Assembly: GCF_007997155.1 (NCBI RefSeq) | Contig: NZ_VORT01000005.1 | Location: 62,001 to 126,000 of the forward strand | Source of the DNA: Aequorivita antarctica | GTDB lineage: Bacteria > Bacteroidota > Bacteroidia > Flavobacteriales > Flavobacteriaceae | Direction of reading: 5' to 3' | DNA length: 64,000 nucleotides | Program-made: the position numbers and the translations under genes | In this document: one piece after another, positions 42,981 to 51,960 of the stretch | How positions within the stretch are numbered: the stretch's first letter is position 1 | Layout of the letters: every line of letters begins with the position of its first letter | Notes under the pieces: model-generated | The model's database searches: none | What the model saw: the letters and a program-made list of their open reading frames with translations, nothing else | Told to the model about the DNA's origin: nothing

Positions 42981-43047
42981 TGTGAGATGGTTTTAGGTAA
43001 AAATAATCAAACAAGTAGTGCTTTCATATTTTTTGTAAATTTATAAT

Positions 43048-43476
43048 ATGGAAAAATCAATAAAATACTCGAACGGCGAGGTTACTGTGGTTTGGAAACC
43101 TAATCTTTGCATACATTCTGCAAATTGTGTGCATGGGCTGCCCGAAGTCTTTAAACCGAAAGAAAAACCATGGATAAAGGCTGAAAATGCTTCAACTGAA
43201 AAGATTATAAAAACAATAGGCAACTGTCCCAGTGGTGCTTTGAGCTATTTTATGAACGACATGGAAAATACCGAAAGCCCTTCAGAGAAGAATTCTGAAA
43301 ACACTAAAGTTGAGGTCTTAGAGAATGGTCCTTTAATGGTTTACGGTTCGCTTTCGTTAACTCATGACGATGGGCGGGAAGAAAAAAAGTCAAAGGTCAC
43401 TGCATTTTGCCGTTGTGGGGATAGCACGAACAGACCTTTTTGCGACGGATCGCATAAACAGCACTTGTGGAAGTAA
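43048..43476 (+). CDS. Two-domain iron-sulfur protein (mono-cluster ferredoxin-like plus CDGSH)
   Basis: The 142-residue cytosolic protein joins a divergent 4Fe-4S mono-cluster domain (residues 1-66; C21, C27 and C60 in CIHSANC and GNCPSGAL) to a CDGSH domain (about 90-142) with C121-x-C123, C132 and H136 in FCRCGDSTNRPFCDGSH, the ligands of a mitoNEET-type 2Fe-2S cluster. The pair suggests electron or cluster transfer. It is a single gene, separated from the HD-PycTM operon by about 240 bases in which I see no gene. Confidence 0.9.
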   Translation: MEKSIKYSNGEVTVVWKPNLCIHSANCVHGLPEVFKPKEKPWIKAENASTEKIIKTIGNCPSGALSYFMNDMENTESPSEKNSENTKVEVLENGPLMVYGSLSLTHDDGREEKKSKVTAFCRCGDSTNRPFCDGSHKQHLWK

Positions 43477-43720
43477 CAATTAAAAGAATAAAGAAACGCT
43501 TTAGGGTCAGTTGATGATAAAAGTGGAACCCAAAATAAAATTTTCTAGCTCATTCTAAGTTTCATCATAATTTTGGATAAAGGAGTTGCTCTTCTGTAGT
43601 AAAGTAAGTTTTTCGGTAAATAAATGACCAAGCACTTGAACATACTGCCTTATTCTACTTCATCAATTTTCTATGTAAGTTCAGCAACTATAAAACAACA
43701 ATAATTTTAAATATTCTTTA

Positions 43721-44884
43721 GTGGAAAACATAGTAAAAAAAGCCGAAGACTTTGTGTCGCATTTATTTGAAACAAAATTATCTACAATTAATTTCTATCA
43801 TAATATTGAACATACCAAAAGAGTTGTAGAGCGCATCACACAACTTGCTGAATGGGAAGGGTGTTCTTATGGCGAGCAAACGACCTTAAAAATCGTTGCG
43901 TGGTTTCACGATACAGGCTTTGTTGAAAAAGATGAGGGTCATGAAGAAGTAAGTGCAAGAATTGCAGCAGATTTCTTAAAATCTAATCAAATTTTCAATG
44001 ATGAAATTGAACTTGTAAAAAGCCTGATTCTTGTTTCAAGAAAAAATTCTATACCCAATACAAAACTTGAAAAGATAACTAAAGATGCTGATTGCAGTCA
44101 CGTGGCATCTGACTATTATTTTGAGGTATCCAATCTATTAAGGCAAGAATTCGCTTTAAAAAGACACACCACTTTTACCGATTTAGAATGGTTGGAGGAA
44201 AATAAGATTTTTTTCGAAATGCAACAATTTTATACAAATGCGGCAAGACTGAAATGGCAACCACTAAAAAAACTGAACGAGCGTGAAATTGAAACTAAAA
44301 TAAATAAAATTAAAGCAAAAGAAGAAGCGAAGTCTAACTCAAAAAAAATTGGAAGAGGCGTAGAAACTATGTTTCGGGTAACACTCAAAAATCATATTGA
44401 GCTTAGCGCCATTGCAGACACAAAAGCCAATATTTTACTTTCTGTAAATGCCATTATTATTTCGGTGGCATTGTCCAATCTTGTTCCAAAACTTGATAGT
44501 GTATCCAATTCATTTTTGGTTTGGCCCACCTTGATTTTAATGTTGTTTAGTGTTACTTCAGTTGTTTTATCTGTGCTTTCTACTCGTCCCAATATTTCCA
44601 ATGTCACAGTTACTAAAGACATGATAAAAAACAAGCAAACCAATATTTTGTTTTTTGGAAACTTTCACAAAATGGGACTGAAAGATTTTGAATGGGGTAT
44701 TGATTATTTAATGGAAAATCAAGATGTTCTGTATAATTCGCTCACTAAAGATTTATACTATCTCGGTTTGGTTTTAGAGCGAAAATATAGATTGCTACGT
44801 ATTACCTATACTGTGTTTATGTTTGGAATAGTGATTTCGGCTTTGGCATTTGGCATTAGTTATTACATAACCATGAATCCTTAA
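43721..44884 (+). CDS. HD phosphohydrolase fused to a PycTM (Pycsar effector-type) membrane module
   Basis: The 387-residue protein starts with GTG (no in-frame ATG upstream). Residues 1-190 form an HD domain with H27/H31, the H63-D64 pair (WFHDTG), His74 and Asp124 (KDADCSH), expected to hydrolyse a phosphoester such as a cyclic nucleotide. Residues about 210-387 match the PycTM/DUF5706 module: HIELSAIADTKANILLSVNA leading into helix 1, a second helix near 265-287 and a third at 360-383. In Pycsar defence PycTM senses cyclic UMP or CMP and damages the membrane. Here no cyclase is adjacent. It is followed after 11 bases by the GAF gene. Confidence 0.85.
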   Translation: MENIVKKAEDFVSHLFETKLSTINFYHNIEHTKRVVERITQLAEWEGCSYGEQTTLKIVAWFHDTGFVEKDEGHEEVSARIAADFLKSNQIFNDEIELVKSLILVSRKNSIPNTKLEKITKDADCSHVASDYYFEVSNLLRQEFALKRHTTFTDLEWLEENKIFFEMQQFYTNAARLKWQPLKKLNEREIETKINKIKAKEEAKSNSKKIGRGVETMFRVTLKNHIELSAIADTKANILLSVNAIIISVALSNLVPKLDSVSNSFLVWPTLILMLFSVTSVVLSVLSTRPNISNVTVTKDMIKNKQTNILFFGNFHKMGLKDFEWGIDYLMENQDVLYNSLTKDLYYLGLVLERKYRLLRITYTVFMFGIVISALAFGISYYITMNP

Positions 44885-44895
44885 AAACAATCATT

Positions 44896-47244
44896 ATGAG
44901 AAAATTACTACCAGGACCTTTTGTGCCTAAATTATCATTTAGATTGCTAAAAGAAAAGTTTGAGGTATTGTCAGAATCAAAAAACCCTGTGGAACAATTT
45001 CAGGCAAAACAAGTGCTGGACTTGTTTAAGAAAAATCCTAAACTCATTAGTAGAACATCAACACTTTCTGAATACAAAGAGTACGAAGATGTGGTTCAGC
45101 AATTAATGAGTTATTTGTTTCCTGCAGCGTTAACCAATAACGAAATTAAGGCCGCCGTTTACCCGCTGTCCAATTTTACTTTTTTTACAAGCAATAGATT
45201 GAATAAAATTATAGAAAACTCAGTTTGTAGTTTAGACGATATATTTAAAGAGGTGTTTAAGGATGATCATATTGAAGGATTTGATTTGATCCCCTATGCC
45301 GTGATTTTGAATTCATATTATCAATTTAACGTTGATTTAGAAAGACTAAAAACTTTAAAAATTAAGTTTAAAACTGGTATAACTAAAAACTACCGAATAA
45401 CCTATAATGCCGATTTTTTGGAAATCTATCCCAATGAAAATGCAATAGAAATAACCGAAGAAATTATAGATGAATTGCTCGCAGATGCTAATAATAAAGA
45501 AGTCTGGAAAAAATATTTTCCAGAAAACTCATGGACAATAGAGGGATTTGGTATTATAAATATGATTGATACCTCTTTAGATGAAACCATTGACGAATTT
45601 AAAACCCACCTGATTCAAACTACTAATGAAAGTTATAAATCTTTGGTTGACGATTTTCGAAATATTTTTGGAATCCCCGATCTACAAGTGGGAAGTTATA
45701 CACTCGATAAAAACCAATTAAAGCCACCTTATGACCTAAGTTTTAGAATGCTGAGCATAGAGGAAGGAGAGTCCATTAATTGTGAAGACTACGCCTGTAA
45801 TTATGTTTACAACCGATTGTTTGTAGATCATAAACTGGTAATCCTATCAAATGTAGCGCGTTATCACAAATCTTCAGGGGGAAATACTTTGAGCAAAACA
45901 TTGCTTAAACAAGGGCTTAAAAGTGCCGTACTTATACCTATAATTATTGAGGAAAAACTGGCTTTTATCATAGAATTGGCAACTTATAAAACCAATCAGC
46001 TAAATGCCATTAATATGGTAAAGCTGGAAGCCTTAATGCCTTTTATTTTAAGTTATTCCGCCAGATCCATGACAGAATATAAAAATGAAATAAGCGCGGT
46101 TATACAGCAAGAATGTACCTCCATACATCCTTCGGTTCAATGGCGTTTTGAAGAAGAAGCAATACTTTATATTCAAAAGCGAAATTTTGGTGAGCCAACA
46201 AATTTTAAGGAAGTCGTCTTTAAGGACGTAGTTCCATTGTATGGTCAAATTGATATTGTAGGTTCTTCCAATGCACGAAACGAAGCAATACAGAAAGATT
46301 TTAAAGAACAATTGGTGCAAGCCAAGCGCTTGTTGAAGATTCGTTTTAAAACAAAAAAACTACCATTTTATGAACACCTGATTTTCCAAATCGATAAATT
46401 TTTGTTCGAACTTGAAGTGAATTTTCACGCCAATACCGAACAGGAAATCAGCTTGTTTTTTAGCACTCAGATTTTCCCATTGTTTGAACACCTTTTGGTT
46501 TCAGACACCAATGTTTCAGATATAAAATCGTTCAATGCCAATTTAAATGAAGATTTAAAATCCTATTACGATGCCCGAAAAAATTATGATAACACGGTTA
46601 ATTTGATAAATAAGCAGCTATCAGCTTTTATGGATAAACAGCAACTGAAGGCACAAGAAATGTTTCCCCATTATTTTGAAAAATTCAAAACCGATGGTGT
46701 AGAACACAATATGTATATAGGCCAATCCATAACGCGCGACAAAACCTTTCATTTAACCGACCTATACAATTTACGCCTTTGGCAATTACAAGTTGCTTGT
46801 GAAATGGAAGCTATGTACTACAAAGCGCAAGAGGGATTTCCTTTAAAACTGGAAGTTGCTTCACTAATTTTAGCCTATGATGTACCCTTAAATATTCGCT
46901 ACAGAATGGATGAAAAACAATTTGATGTGGACGGAGCTTATAACGTGCGCTATGAAATGATAAAAAAAAGAATTGATAAGGCGCATATAAAAAACACGAA
47001 CGAGCGTTTGACCTTACCACACAAATTAAGCGTAGTATATTCAAGCAATGCCATAGAAAAGGAATACCTAAATTATTTTGAGTTTTTACAATCCAAAAAT
47101 TACATTGGAGAGAATATAGAAATTGTTGAGATTGAAGAACTTCAAGGAGCGAGTGGTTTTAAAGCAATTCGAGTGGATCTTAATCAACATTTAAAAAAAG
47201 CAGATAGCTTGTATACAGTAGAAGACCTCGAAACGATACTATAA
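44896..47244 (+). CDS. Large GAF-domain protein, partner of the HD-PycTM protein
   Basis: The 782-residue protein lacks a signal peptide and membrane helices. A region around residues 285-400 reads as a GAF-type sensor domain (SINCEDYACNYVYNR, SAVLIPIIIEEKLAFIIELA, KLEALMPFILSYSARS). The N-terminal 280 and C-terminal 380 residues are helix-rich and unassigned. It lies between the HD-PycTM gene (11 bases) and the phosphatase-barrel gene (24 bases), so the three are probably one transcript. A sensory role for a nucleotide or redox signal is inferred from GAF only. Confidence 0.75.
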   Translation: MRKLLPGPFVPKLSFRLLKEKFEVLSESKNPVEQFQAKQVLDLFKKNPKLISRTSTLSEYKEYEDVVQQLMSYLFPAALTNNEIKAAVYPLSNFTFFTSNRLNKIIENSVCSLDDIFKEVFKDDHIEGFDLIPYAVILNSYYQFNVDLERLKTLKIKFKTGITKNYRITYNADFLEIYPNENAIEITEEIIDELLADANNKEVWKKYFPENSWTIEGFGIINMIDTSLDETIDEFKTHLIQTTNESYKSLVDDFRNIFGIPDLQVGSYTLDKNQLKPPYDLSFRMLSIEEGESINCEDYACNYVYNRLFVDHKLVILSNVARYHKSSGGNTLSKTLLKQGLKSAVLIPIIIEEKLAFIIELATYKTNQLNAINMVKLEALMPFILSYSARSMTEYKNEISAVIQQECTSIHPSVQWRFEEEAILYIQKRNFGEPTNFKEVVFKDVVPLYGQIDIVGSSNARNEAIQKDFKEQLVQAKRLLKIRFKTKKLPFYEHLIFQIDKFLFELEVNFHANTEQEISLFFSTQIFPLFEHLLVSDTNVSDIKSFNANLNEDLKSYYDARKNYDNTVNLINKQLSAFMDKQQLKAQEMFPHYFEKFKTDGVEHNMYIGQSITRDKTFHLTDLYNLRLWQLQVACEMEAMYYKAQEGFPLKLEVASLILAYDVPLNIRYRMDEKQFDVDGAYNVRYEMIKKRIDKAHIKNTNERLTLPHKLSVVYSSNAIEKEYLNYFEFLQSKNYIGENIEIVEIEELQGASGFKAIRVDLNQHLKKADSLYTVEDLETIL

Positions 47245-47268
47245 TCGTTTCGTTTTAGTCCAATTTTC

Positions 47269-50200
47269 ATGAAAAAAATATTTCTAATTTCTTTAGCACT
47301 CATACTTACCTCTTGTGCTACGTATAAATTCACGCCTGAAAGTGGATTGGAAACCGATGTGAAAGACATTGATTCCAAAACAACTAATGTTTTTTTAATT
47401 GGAGATTCTGGAAAACCCGATGAAAATGGTTCTGCGCCCAAAGCATTGCGAGTAATGCAGCAGAAATTCGCCGCCGCCGACAAAGAGGATGTTTTATTAT
47501 TTTTGGGAGATAATATCTATTCAAAAGGATTCCCAACCACCGATGGCGAGAAAGCTGATACTGCAAAAAAAGTATTACAACTTCAAGTTGATATTGCTAA
47601 AACATTTCCTGGGAAGGTAATTTTTATTCCTGGAAATCACGATTGGTACAGTGGCGTTAAAGGTTTAAAAAAGCAAGAAAAGTTAGTAGAAGATGCTTTG
47701 GGGAAAAACACTTTCTTGCCAGAAAATGGTTGTCCGATTAAGAAAGTAGACCTGAGTGATGATATTGTTTTGTTGATAGTAGATTCGCAATGGTACATTA
47801 CAAACTGGAATAGACACCCAACAATTAATGACGAATGTGAAATTAAATCACGCTCACTTTTTTTAGATGAATTTAGAGACGAAATAAAAAAAGCACGCGG
47901 TAAAACTACTTTAGTAGCCATACACCACCCTATGTACACTAACGGTCCGCACGATGGGCAATACAGTTTTGTTGATTATATGAACCCATTTCCTGTTTTG
48001 GGAACTTTGAAAAATATAATTAGAAGCACCAGCGGTATTTCTCATGCTGATTTGTCAAACCAGTTTTATAATGAATTACGGAGAAACCTTGTTGCCGCTG
48101 CGCAACAAAATGATAATGTTGTTTTTCTTTCTGGGCACGAGCATAACTTACAATTTATAACTTCAGATAATTTAACACAAATCATTAGCGGATCTGGATC
48201 AAAAACAACCCCGCTCAGGGTTAGAAATGATGATGAATTTGGTTTGGGAGCAAACGGTTATGCATTGTTGAATATATATAAAGACAATTCGTCAAACGTT
48301 CAATTTATAGATGCCAATTCCAACGAAGTGGTTTTTAGAAAAGCGATAAAAAATGCAAGACAAAGTAAAAGTAGCGATTATCCAAAAACGTTTAAAGATT
48401 CTATTGTAGCCTCTGTTTATACAAAGGAAGAAACCAAAAAATCTGGATTTTATAAATTTCTTTGGGGTGAGCGATACCGGAAATATTTTGGCACAGAAGT
48501 AAAGGTACAAACCGTTGATTTAGATACATTATACGGAGGTCTAAAACCAGTCAGAAAAGGAGGCGGAACACAATCCATATCGTTGCGATTAAGAGCTCCT
48601 GATGGTAAAGAATATGTAATGCGCGCCGTTGAAAAAAGTGCCACACAATACATTCAAGCTTTGTTGTTCAAAGATAATTTTGTGGAAGGACAATTTGATG
48701 ACACAGCTTCTGAAAAACTTGTGAAAGATGTTTTTACAGGCTCTCACCCATACGCGCCATTGGTGATTTACACATTGTCTGATGCTATTGGAGTGTATCA
48801 TTTAAATCCGCAACTATTCTTTATTCCAAAACAGCATGCTTTAGGAGAATTTAATGATGAATTTGGCGATGAGTTGTATTTGTTTGAAGAACACGCCTCT
48901 GACGGACATACCGAGCTTGCTAATGGTAAATTTACAGGAGATATTATTAGCACCCTCGACATGATGCAAGATCTGCATTCAGACGAAGATGTAGTTATTG
49001 ATCAAGAAAGTTACATTCGAGCGCGCTTGTTTGATATGCTCATTGGCGATTGGGATAGGCATCAAGACCAATGGCGCTGGATGGAATTCAAAGAGAAAGG
49101 GAAAAAGGTTTACAGGCCTTTGCCAAGAGATCGCGATCAAGCCTTTTCTGTAATGTCTGATGGATTTATACTAGGTGCGGGTGTCGCCTTAATTCCGACG
49201 GCGAGAGTTTTACGAAAATATAGTCCAGATTTAAAAGATGTAAAAGGAGTAAACTTGGAGCCTTACCCACTAGACGTGGCGTTTTTGGTTGATATTGATA
49301 AAAAAGTTTGGGATAAAGAAGTGCGTTCTATCACAGAACATATTACTGATAGTGTTATAGATCTCGCTTTTTCAAAAATGCCTAAAGAAGTGCAGGACGA
49401 AGGCATGGAAAAGATAAAAAACACTTTAAAGCAGCGACGGACCAATCTTCAAAAAATTGCGGATAGATATTATAAACTTACTTCTAAATATGCTGTTTTA
49501 ACAGGTACAAACAAGGATGACTATATTAAAATTAAAGCAGAAGAAAATGGGGAAGTAATAGTAGCAATATTCCGAAAAAAAGATGGAACCATTAAAGATC
49601 GGTTTCATTATAAAAAATATTCTCCCAAAACAACAAAGGAAATCTGGGTCTATGGCTTGGATGATGATGACACTTTTGAAGTAATAGGGAAAAGTAAAAA
49701 AATAAAAATTCGATTAATTGGCGGTCAAAACAATGACGATTATAAGGTAATTGATGGAAGAAATGTAATAATTTATGATTATAAATCTAAGAAAAATGAT
49801 TTATCAGAAGCTAAAAAAGCAAGAATCAAACTTACCGACGATTACGAAACCAATGTGTATGATTATAAAAAAATGAAAGCAAACACCAATCAAATGATTC
49901 CAACGATTGGTACAAATCCTGATGATGGTTTAAAATTGGGGCTTTCAAATACGTATACTACATATGGTTTTGAAAGAAATCCATTTACAAGCCAACATAA
50001 ATTAAAAGGCGCGTATTATTTTGCCACTAGTGGTTATGAGTTAAATTATCGTGGTGAATTTTCCCATGTAATTAACAAACTAAACTTTGCATTAAATCTG
50101 AACTTCCAAAGCCCCAATTTTACTCAGAATTTCTTCGGTTATGGCAACGAAACTAGCAATTATGATGATGACTTAGAAGAGGATTATAACCGTGTTAGAA

Positions 50201-50928
50201 TTAGAAATTTTTCAATTTCGCCCCAATTAATTTGGAATTCAAAACGCGGAAGTACATTAAGTTTAGGCGCTACATATGAAACAATTGAAGTTGATAAAAC
50301 AGAAAATCGATTTGTGGATGGAAATCCGGCATTGCCAGATTATCTTTTTGGTGAGGTGCAATTTGCAGGAGCAAACACAAAATTTGAATTTGTTAATTAT
50401 GACACCCAAGCATACCCCACAATGGGAATGTTGTTCAATATAAATATTGGGTTTAAGAGTAATTTAGATCAAAGCAGCAGAAATTATGGTTACTTAATTT
50501 CTAAATGGAGTATTTCACACAAATTAATTCCTTCTGGGAAATTGGTTTTGGCAACCACGCTTAAAGGACACCTTAATTTTGGGAATGATTACGAATTTTA
50601 TCAAGCGGCGAGCATAGGCGGAACAGATGGATTGCGAGGCTATAGAAACCAACGATTCTCTGGAAAACGGGCATTTTATCAAAATACTGATTTACGGTAT
50701 TCCTTCAGCAATTTAAAGACAACATTGATTCCGATCAAAATAGGAGTTTATGGAAGCTTTGATTATGGAAGAGTATGGCTACCAAATTATGATTATTCTG
50801 AAAAATGGCATAATACCTATGGCGGCGGATTATTTATAAACGGAGCAGAATTGCTATCTGCCAATTTAGGCGTGTTCAGTTCGGAAGATGGAATAAGGGT
50901 CGCATTTGGCTTAGGTTTTGGTTTTTAA
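47269..50928 (+). CDS. Phosphatase - kinase-like - Omp85-like barrel fusion lipoprotein
   Basis: The 1219-residue protein has a lipoprotein signal (LILTSC16). Residues 40-340 are a calcineurin-like phosphoesterase of purple acid phosphatase type: GDSG (D46), GDNIY (D81, N82), GNHDW (N123, H124), IHHPMY (H219, H220), GHEHN (H290, H292). The centre (about 400-850) has GDWDRH (593-598) and PRDRDQAF (D621, D623), a spacing like the active sites of HipA/Fam20/CotH-type kinases. About 900-1219 is a surface-antigen (Omp85-like) barrel with LRGYRNQRF (from residue 1122) and a terminal phenylalanine. Phosphatase and barrel are well supported; the kinase-like reading is inference. Confidence 0.85.
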   Translation: MKKIFLISLALILTSCATYKFTPESGLETDVKDIDSKTTNVFLIGDSGKPDENGSAPKALRVMQQKFAAADKEDVLLFLGDNIYSKGFPTTDGEKADTAKKVLQLQVDIAKTFPGKVIFIPGNHDWYSGVKGLKKQEKLVEDALGKNTFLPENGCPIKKVDLSDDIVLLIVDSQWYITNWNRHPTINDECEIKSRSLFLDEFRDEIKKARGKTTLVAIHHPMYTNGPHDGQYSFVDYMNPFPVLGTLKNIIRSTSGISHADLSNQFYNELRRNLVAAAQQNDNVVFLSGHEHNLQFITSDNLTQIISGSGSKTTPLRVRNDDEFGLGANGYALLNIYKDNSSNVQFIDANSNEVVFRKAIKNARQSKSSDYPKTFKDSIVASVYTKEETKKSGFYKFLWGERYRKYFGTEVKVQTVDLDTLYGGLKPVRKGGGTQSISLRLRAPDGKEYVMRAVEKSATQYIQALLFKDNFVEGQFDDTASEKLVKDVFTGSHPYAPLVIYTLSDAIGVYHLNPQLFFIPKQHALGEFNDEFGDELYLFEEHASDGHTELANGKFTGDIISTLDMMQDLHSDEDVVIDQESYIRARLFDMLIGDWDRHQDQWRWMEFKEKGKKVYRPLPRDRDQAFSVMSDGFILGAGVALIPTARVLRKYSPDLKDVKGVNLEPYPLDVAFLVDIDKKVWDKEVRSITEHITDSVIDLAFSKMPKEVQDEGMEKIKNTLKQRRTNLQKIADRYYKLTSKYAVLTGTNKDDYIKIKAEENGEVIVAIFRKKDGTIKDRFHYKKYSPKTTKEIWVYGLDDDDTFEVIGKSKKIKIRLIGGQNNDDYKVIDGRNVIIYDYKSKKNDLSEAKKARIKLTDDYETNVYDYKKMKANTNQMIPTIGTNPDDGLKLGLSNTYTTYGFERNPFTSQHKLKGAYYFATSGYELNYRGEFSHVINKLNFALNLNFQSPNFTQNFFGYGNETSNYDDDLEEDYNRVRIRNFSISPQLIWNSKRGSTLSLGATYETIEVDKTENRFVDGNPALPDYLFGEVQFAGANTKFEFVNYDTQAYPTMGMLFNINIGFKSNLDQSSRNYGYLISKWSISHKLIPSGKLVLATTLKGHLNFGNDYEFYQAASIGGTDGLRGYRNQRFSGKRAFYQNTDLRYSFSNLKTTLIPIKIGVYGSFDYGRVWLPNYDYSEKWHNTYGGGLFINGAELLSANLGVFSSEDGIRVAFGLGFGF

Positions 50929-51129
50929 CTAGGACTTAGTTACAAAATGTTCATCCGAAAGCCTGTTTTTTTTTATATGTATCTATGAGATAATTGTAGA
51001 GATTCACATAAGGACTAAACTGTATAATTCCAGTTCGAATTAAATTTTAGCAAAAAATCATTATGTATAAAAGCCTATCATATTTTTCGTATTTTTAATG
51101 CGTTGAACCAATAAAACTTCCCAATTGGC

Positions 51130-51417
51130 ATGCGTGTGATTGATAACAAAGAAAAGAACCGTTTTGAGGCCGAAGTTGATGGTTACAAAGCCATCATTGA
51201 ATATTCCGTGCAGCCTGGCATTTTGTCTCTAAACCATACCGAAGTTCCCAAAGAACTCTCTGGGCAAGGGATTGCTAGTGAAATGACTGAGAAAGTTTTG
51301 CTGCAAATAGAACTTAGAGGATTAAAAGTGATACCAGTGTGTCCTTTCACCAAAAAATATATAGACAAACACCCCGAATGGAAATCCATTGTAGCGGACG
51401 AGCATAAAAGGAAATAG
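51130..51417 (+). CDS. Small GNAT-like N-acetyltransferase (YjdJ type)
   Basis: The 95-residue protein is a minimal acetyltransferase of the COG2388/GtlE type. It shows EVPKELSGQGIASEMTEKVL (acetyl-CoA binding loop) and VIPVCPFTKKYIDKHPEW, the conserved C-terminal signature. Substrates of the family are poorly known. It is a single gene followed by a terminator. Confidence 0.88.
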   Translation: MRVIDNKEKNRFEAEVDGYKAIIEYSVQPGILSLNHTEVPKELSGQGIASEMTEKVLLQIELRGLKVIPVCPFTKKYIDKHPEWKSIVADEHKRK

Positions 51418-51450
51418 CCCTCTCAAGAATAATTGAAAGGGCTATTTTTT
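51413..51450 (+). terminator. Rho-independent terminator of the small acetyltransferase gene
   Basis: AATAGCCCTCTCAA pairs with TTGAAAGGGCTATT (one C-A mismatch) around a 6-base loop, followed by a T-run; the stop codon lies in the rising arm. Confidence 0.8.
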
Positions 51451-51469
51451 AATAAATATTTGGATTGAA

Positions 51470-51601
51470 TTAATCTACTGCGTCTTCTATATCGTCCGCA
51501 ACATCTTCAATTTTGTCTCCAACTGTTTTCTTTTCGCGACAGCTTACAAAACTTGTGCTCATTAAACCTGCAGCAAATAAAATTAAAAATACTTTTTTCA
51601 T
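51470..51601 (-). CDS. Very small lipoprotein (43 residues)
   Basis: A short gene of 43 codons: a lipoprotein signal (FAAGLMSTSFVSC, Cys21) and a 22-residue acidic tail (REKKTVGDKIEDVADDIEDA). Similar tiny lipoproteins with repeated IED/VED motifs occur in Flavobacteriaceae. Its role is unknown. It lies 42 bases downstream of the lmo0937-like gene and is probably co-transcribed with it. Confidence 0.7.
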   Translation of the reverse strand: MKKVFLILFAAGLMSTSFVSCREKKTVGDKIEDVADDIEDAVD

Positions 51602-51643
51602 ATTAATTTGTTGTTAAGAGTTAATAATTTGTTTTTAGCTTGA

Positions 51644-51802
51644 TTAGGGTCTGCGGCCAGTTGCTAATCGGTATAAAATACCAATAATAGCTAAGACCAA
51701 TAAAATGTGAATTAGGCTTCCAACAGCTTCACCGAAACCGAAATAACCTACAAGCCACCCTATAATAAGGAGTACTACAATTAACCAAATGATGTCACCC
51801 AT
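51644..51802 (-). CDS. Small two-helix membrane protein (lmo0937/DUF5670-like)
   Basis: The 52-residue protein from ATG 51802 has two membrane helices (IIWLIVVLLIIGWLVGYFGF and LIHILLVLAIIGILYRLAT) and the short basic end GRRP, the pattern of the lmo0937 family. The frame extends to 51853 without family support, so the shorter start is used. Members are often linked to envelope or general stress. It is the first gene of a pair with the small lipoprotein. Confidence 0.8.
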   Translation of the reverse strand: MGDIIWLIVVLLIIGWLVGYFGFGEAVGSLIHILLVLAIIGILYRLATGRRP

Positions 51803-51960
51803 AATATTAGTTTTTAAAGTTAGTGTGATTAAAACTACGATAAAACCTTTCACTTTTCAATTTTTTTAACCCATGTTTAACGAAAAGCGCAAATAAATAT
51901 GAAAAATGTTAGTGAATGTGTTTTTTGAGTTAATTCTTTATATTTAGCAAAAATTACTAG

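Noticed and set aside
43477-43720. Possible small gene of 26 codons (ATG near 43627) before the HD-PycTM gene
   Set aside because: No homology sense, no signal or domain, and no promoter or terminator support; codon use is not convincing.
43721-50928. Complete Pycsar defence system
   Set aside because: No PycC-type cyclase, no mobile element and no other defence gene are nearby; only the effector-type module is present, so a full system is not claimed.
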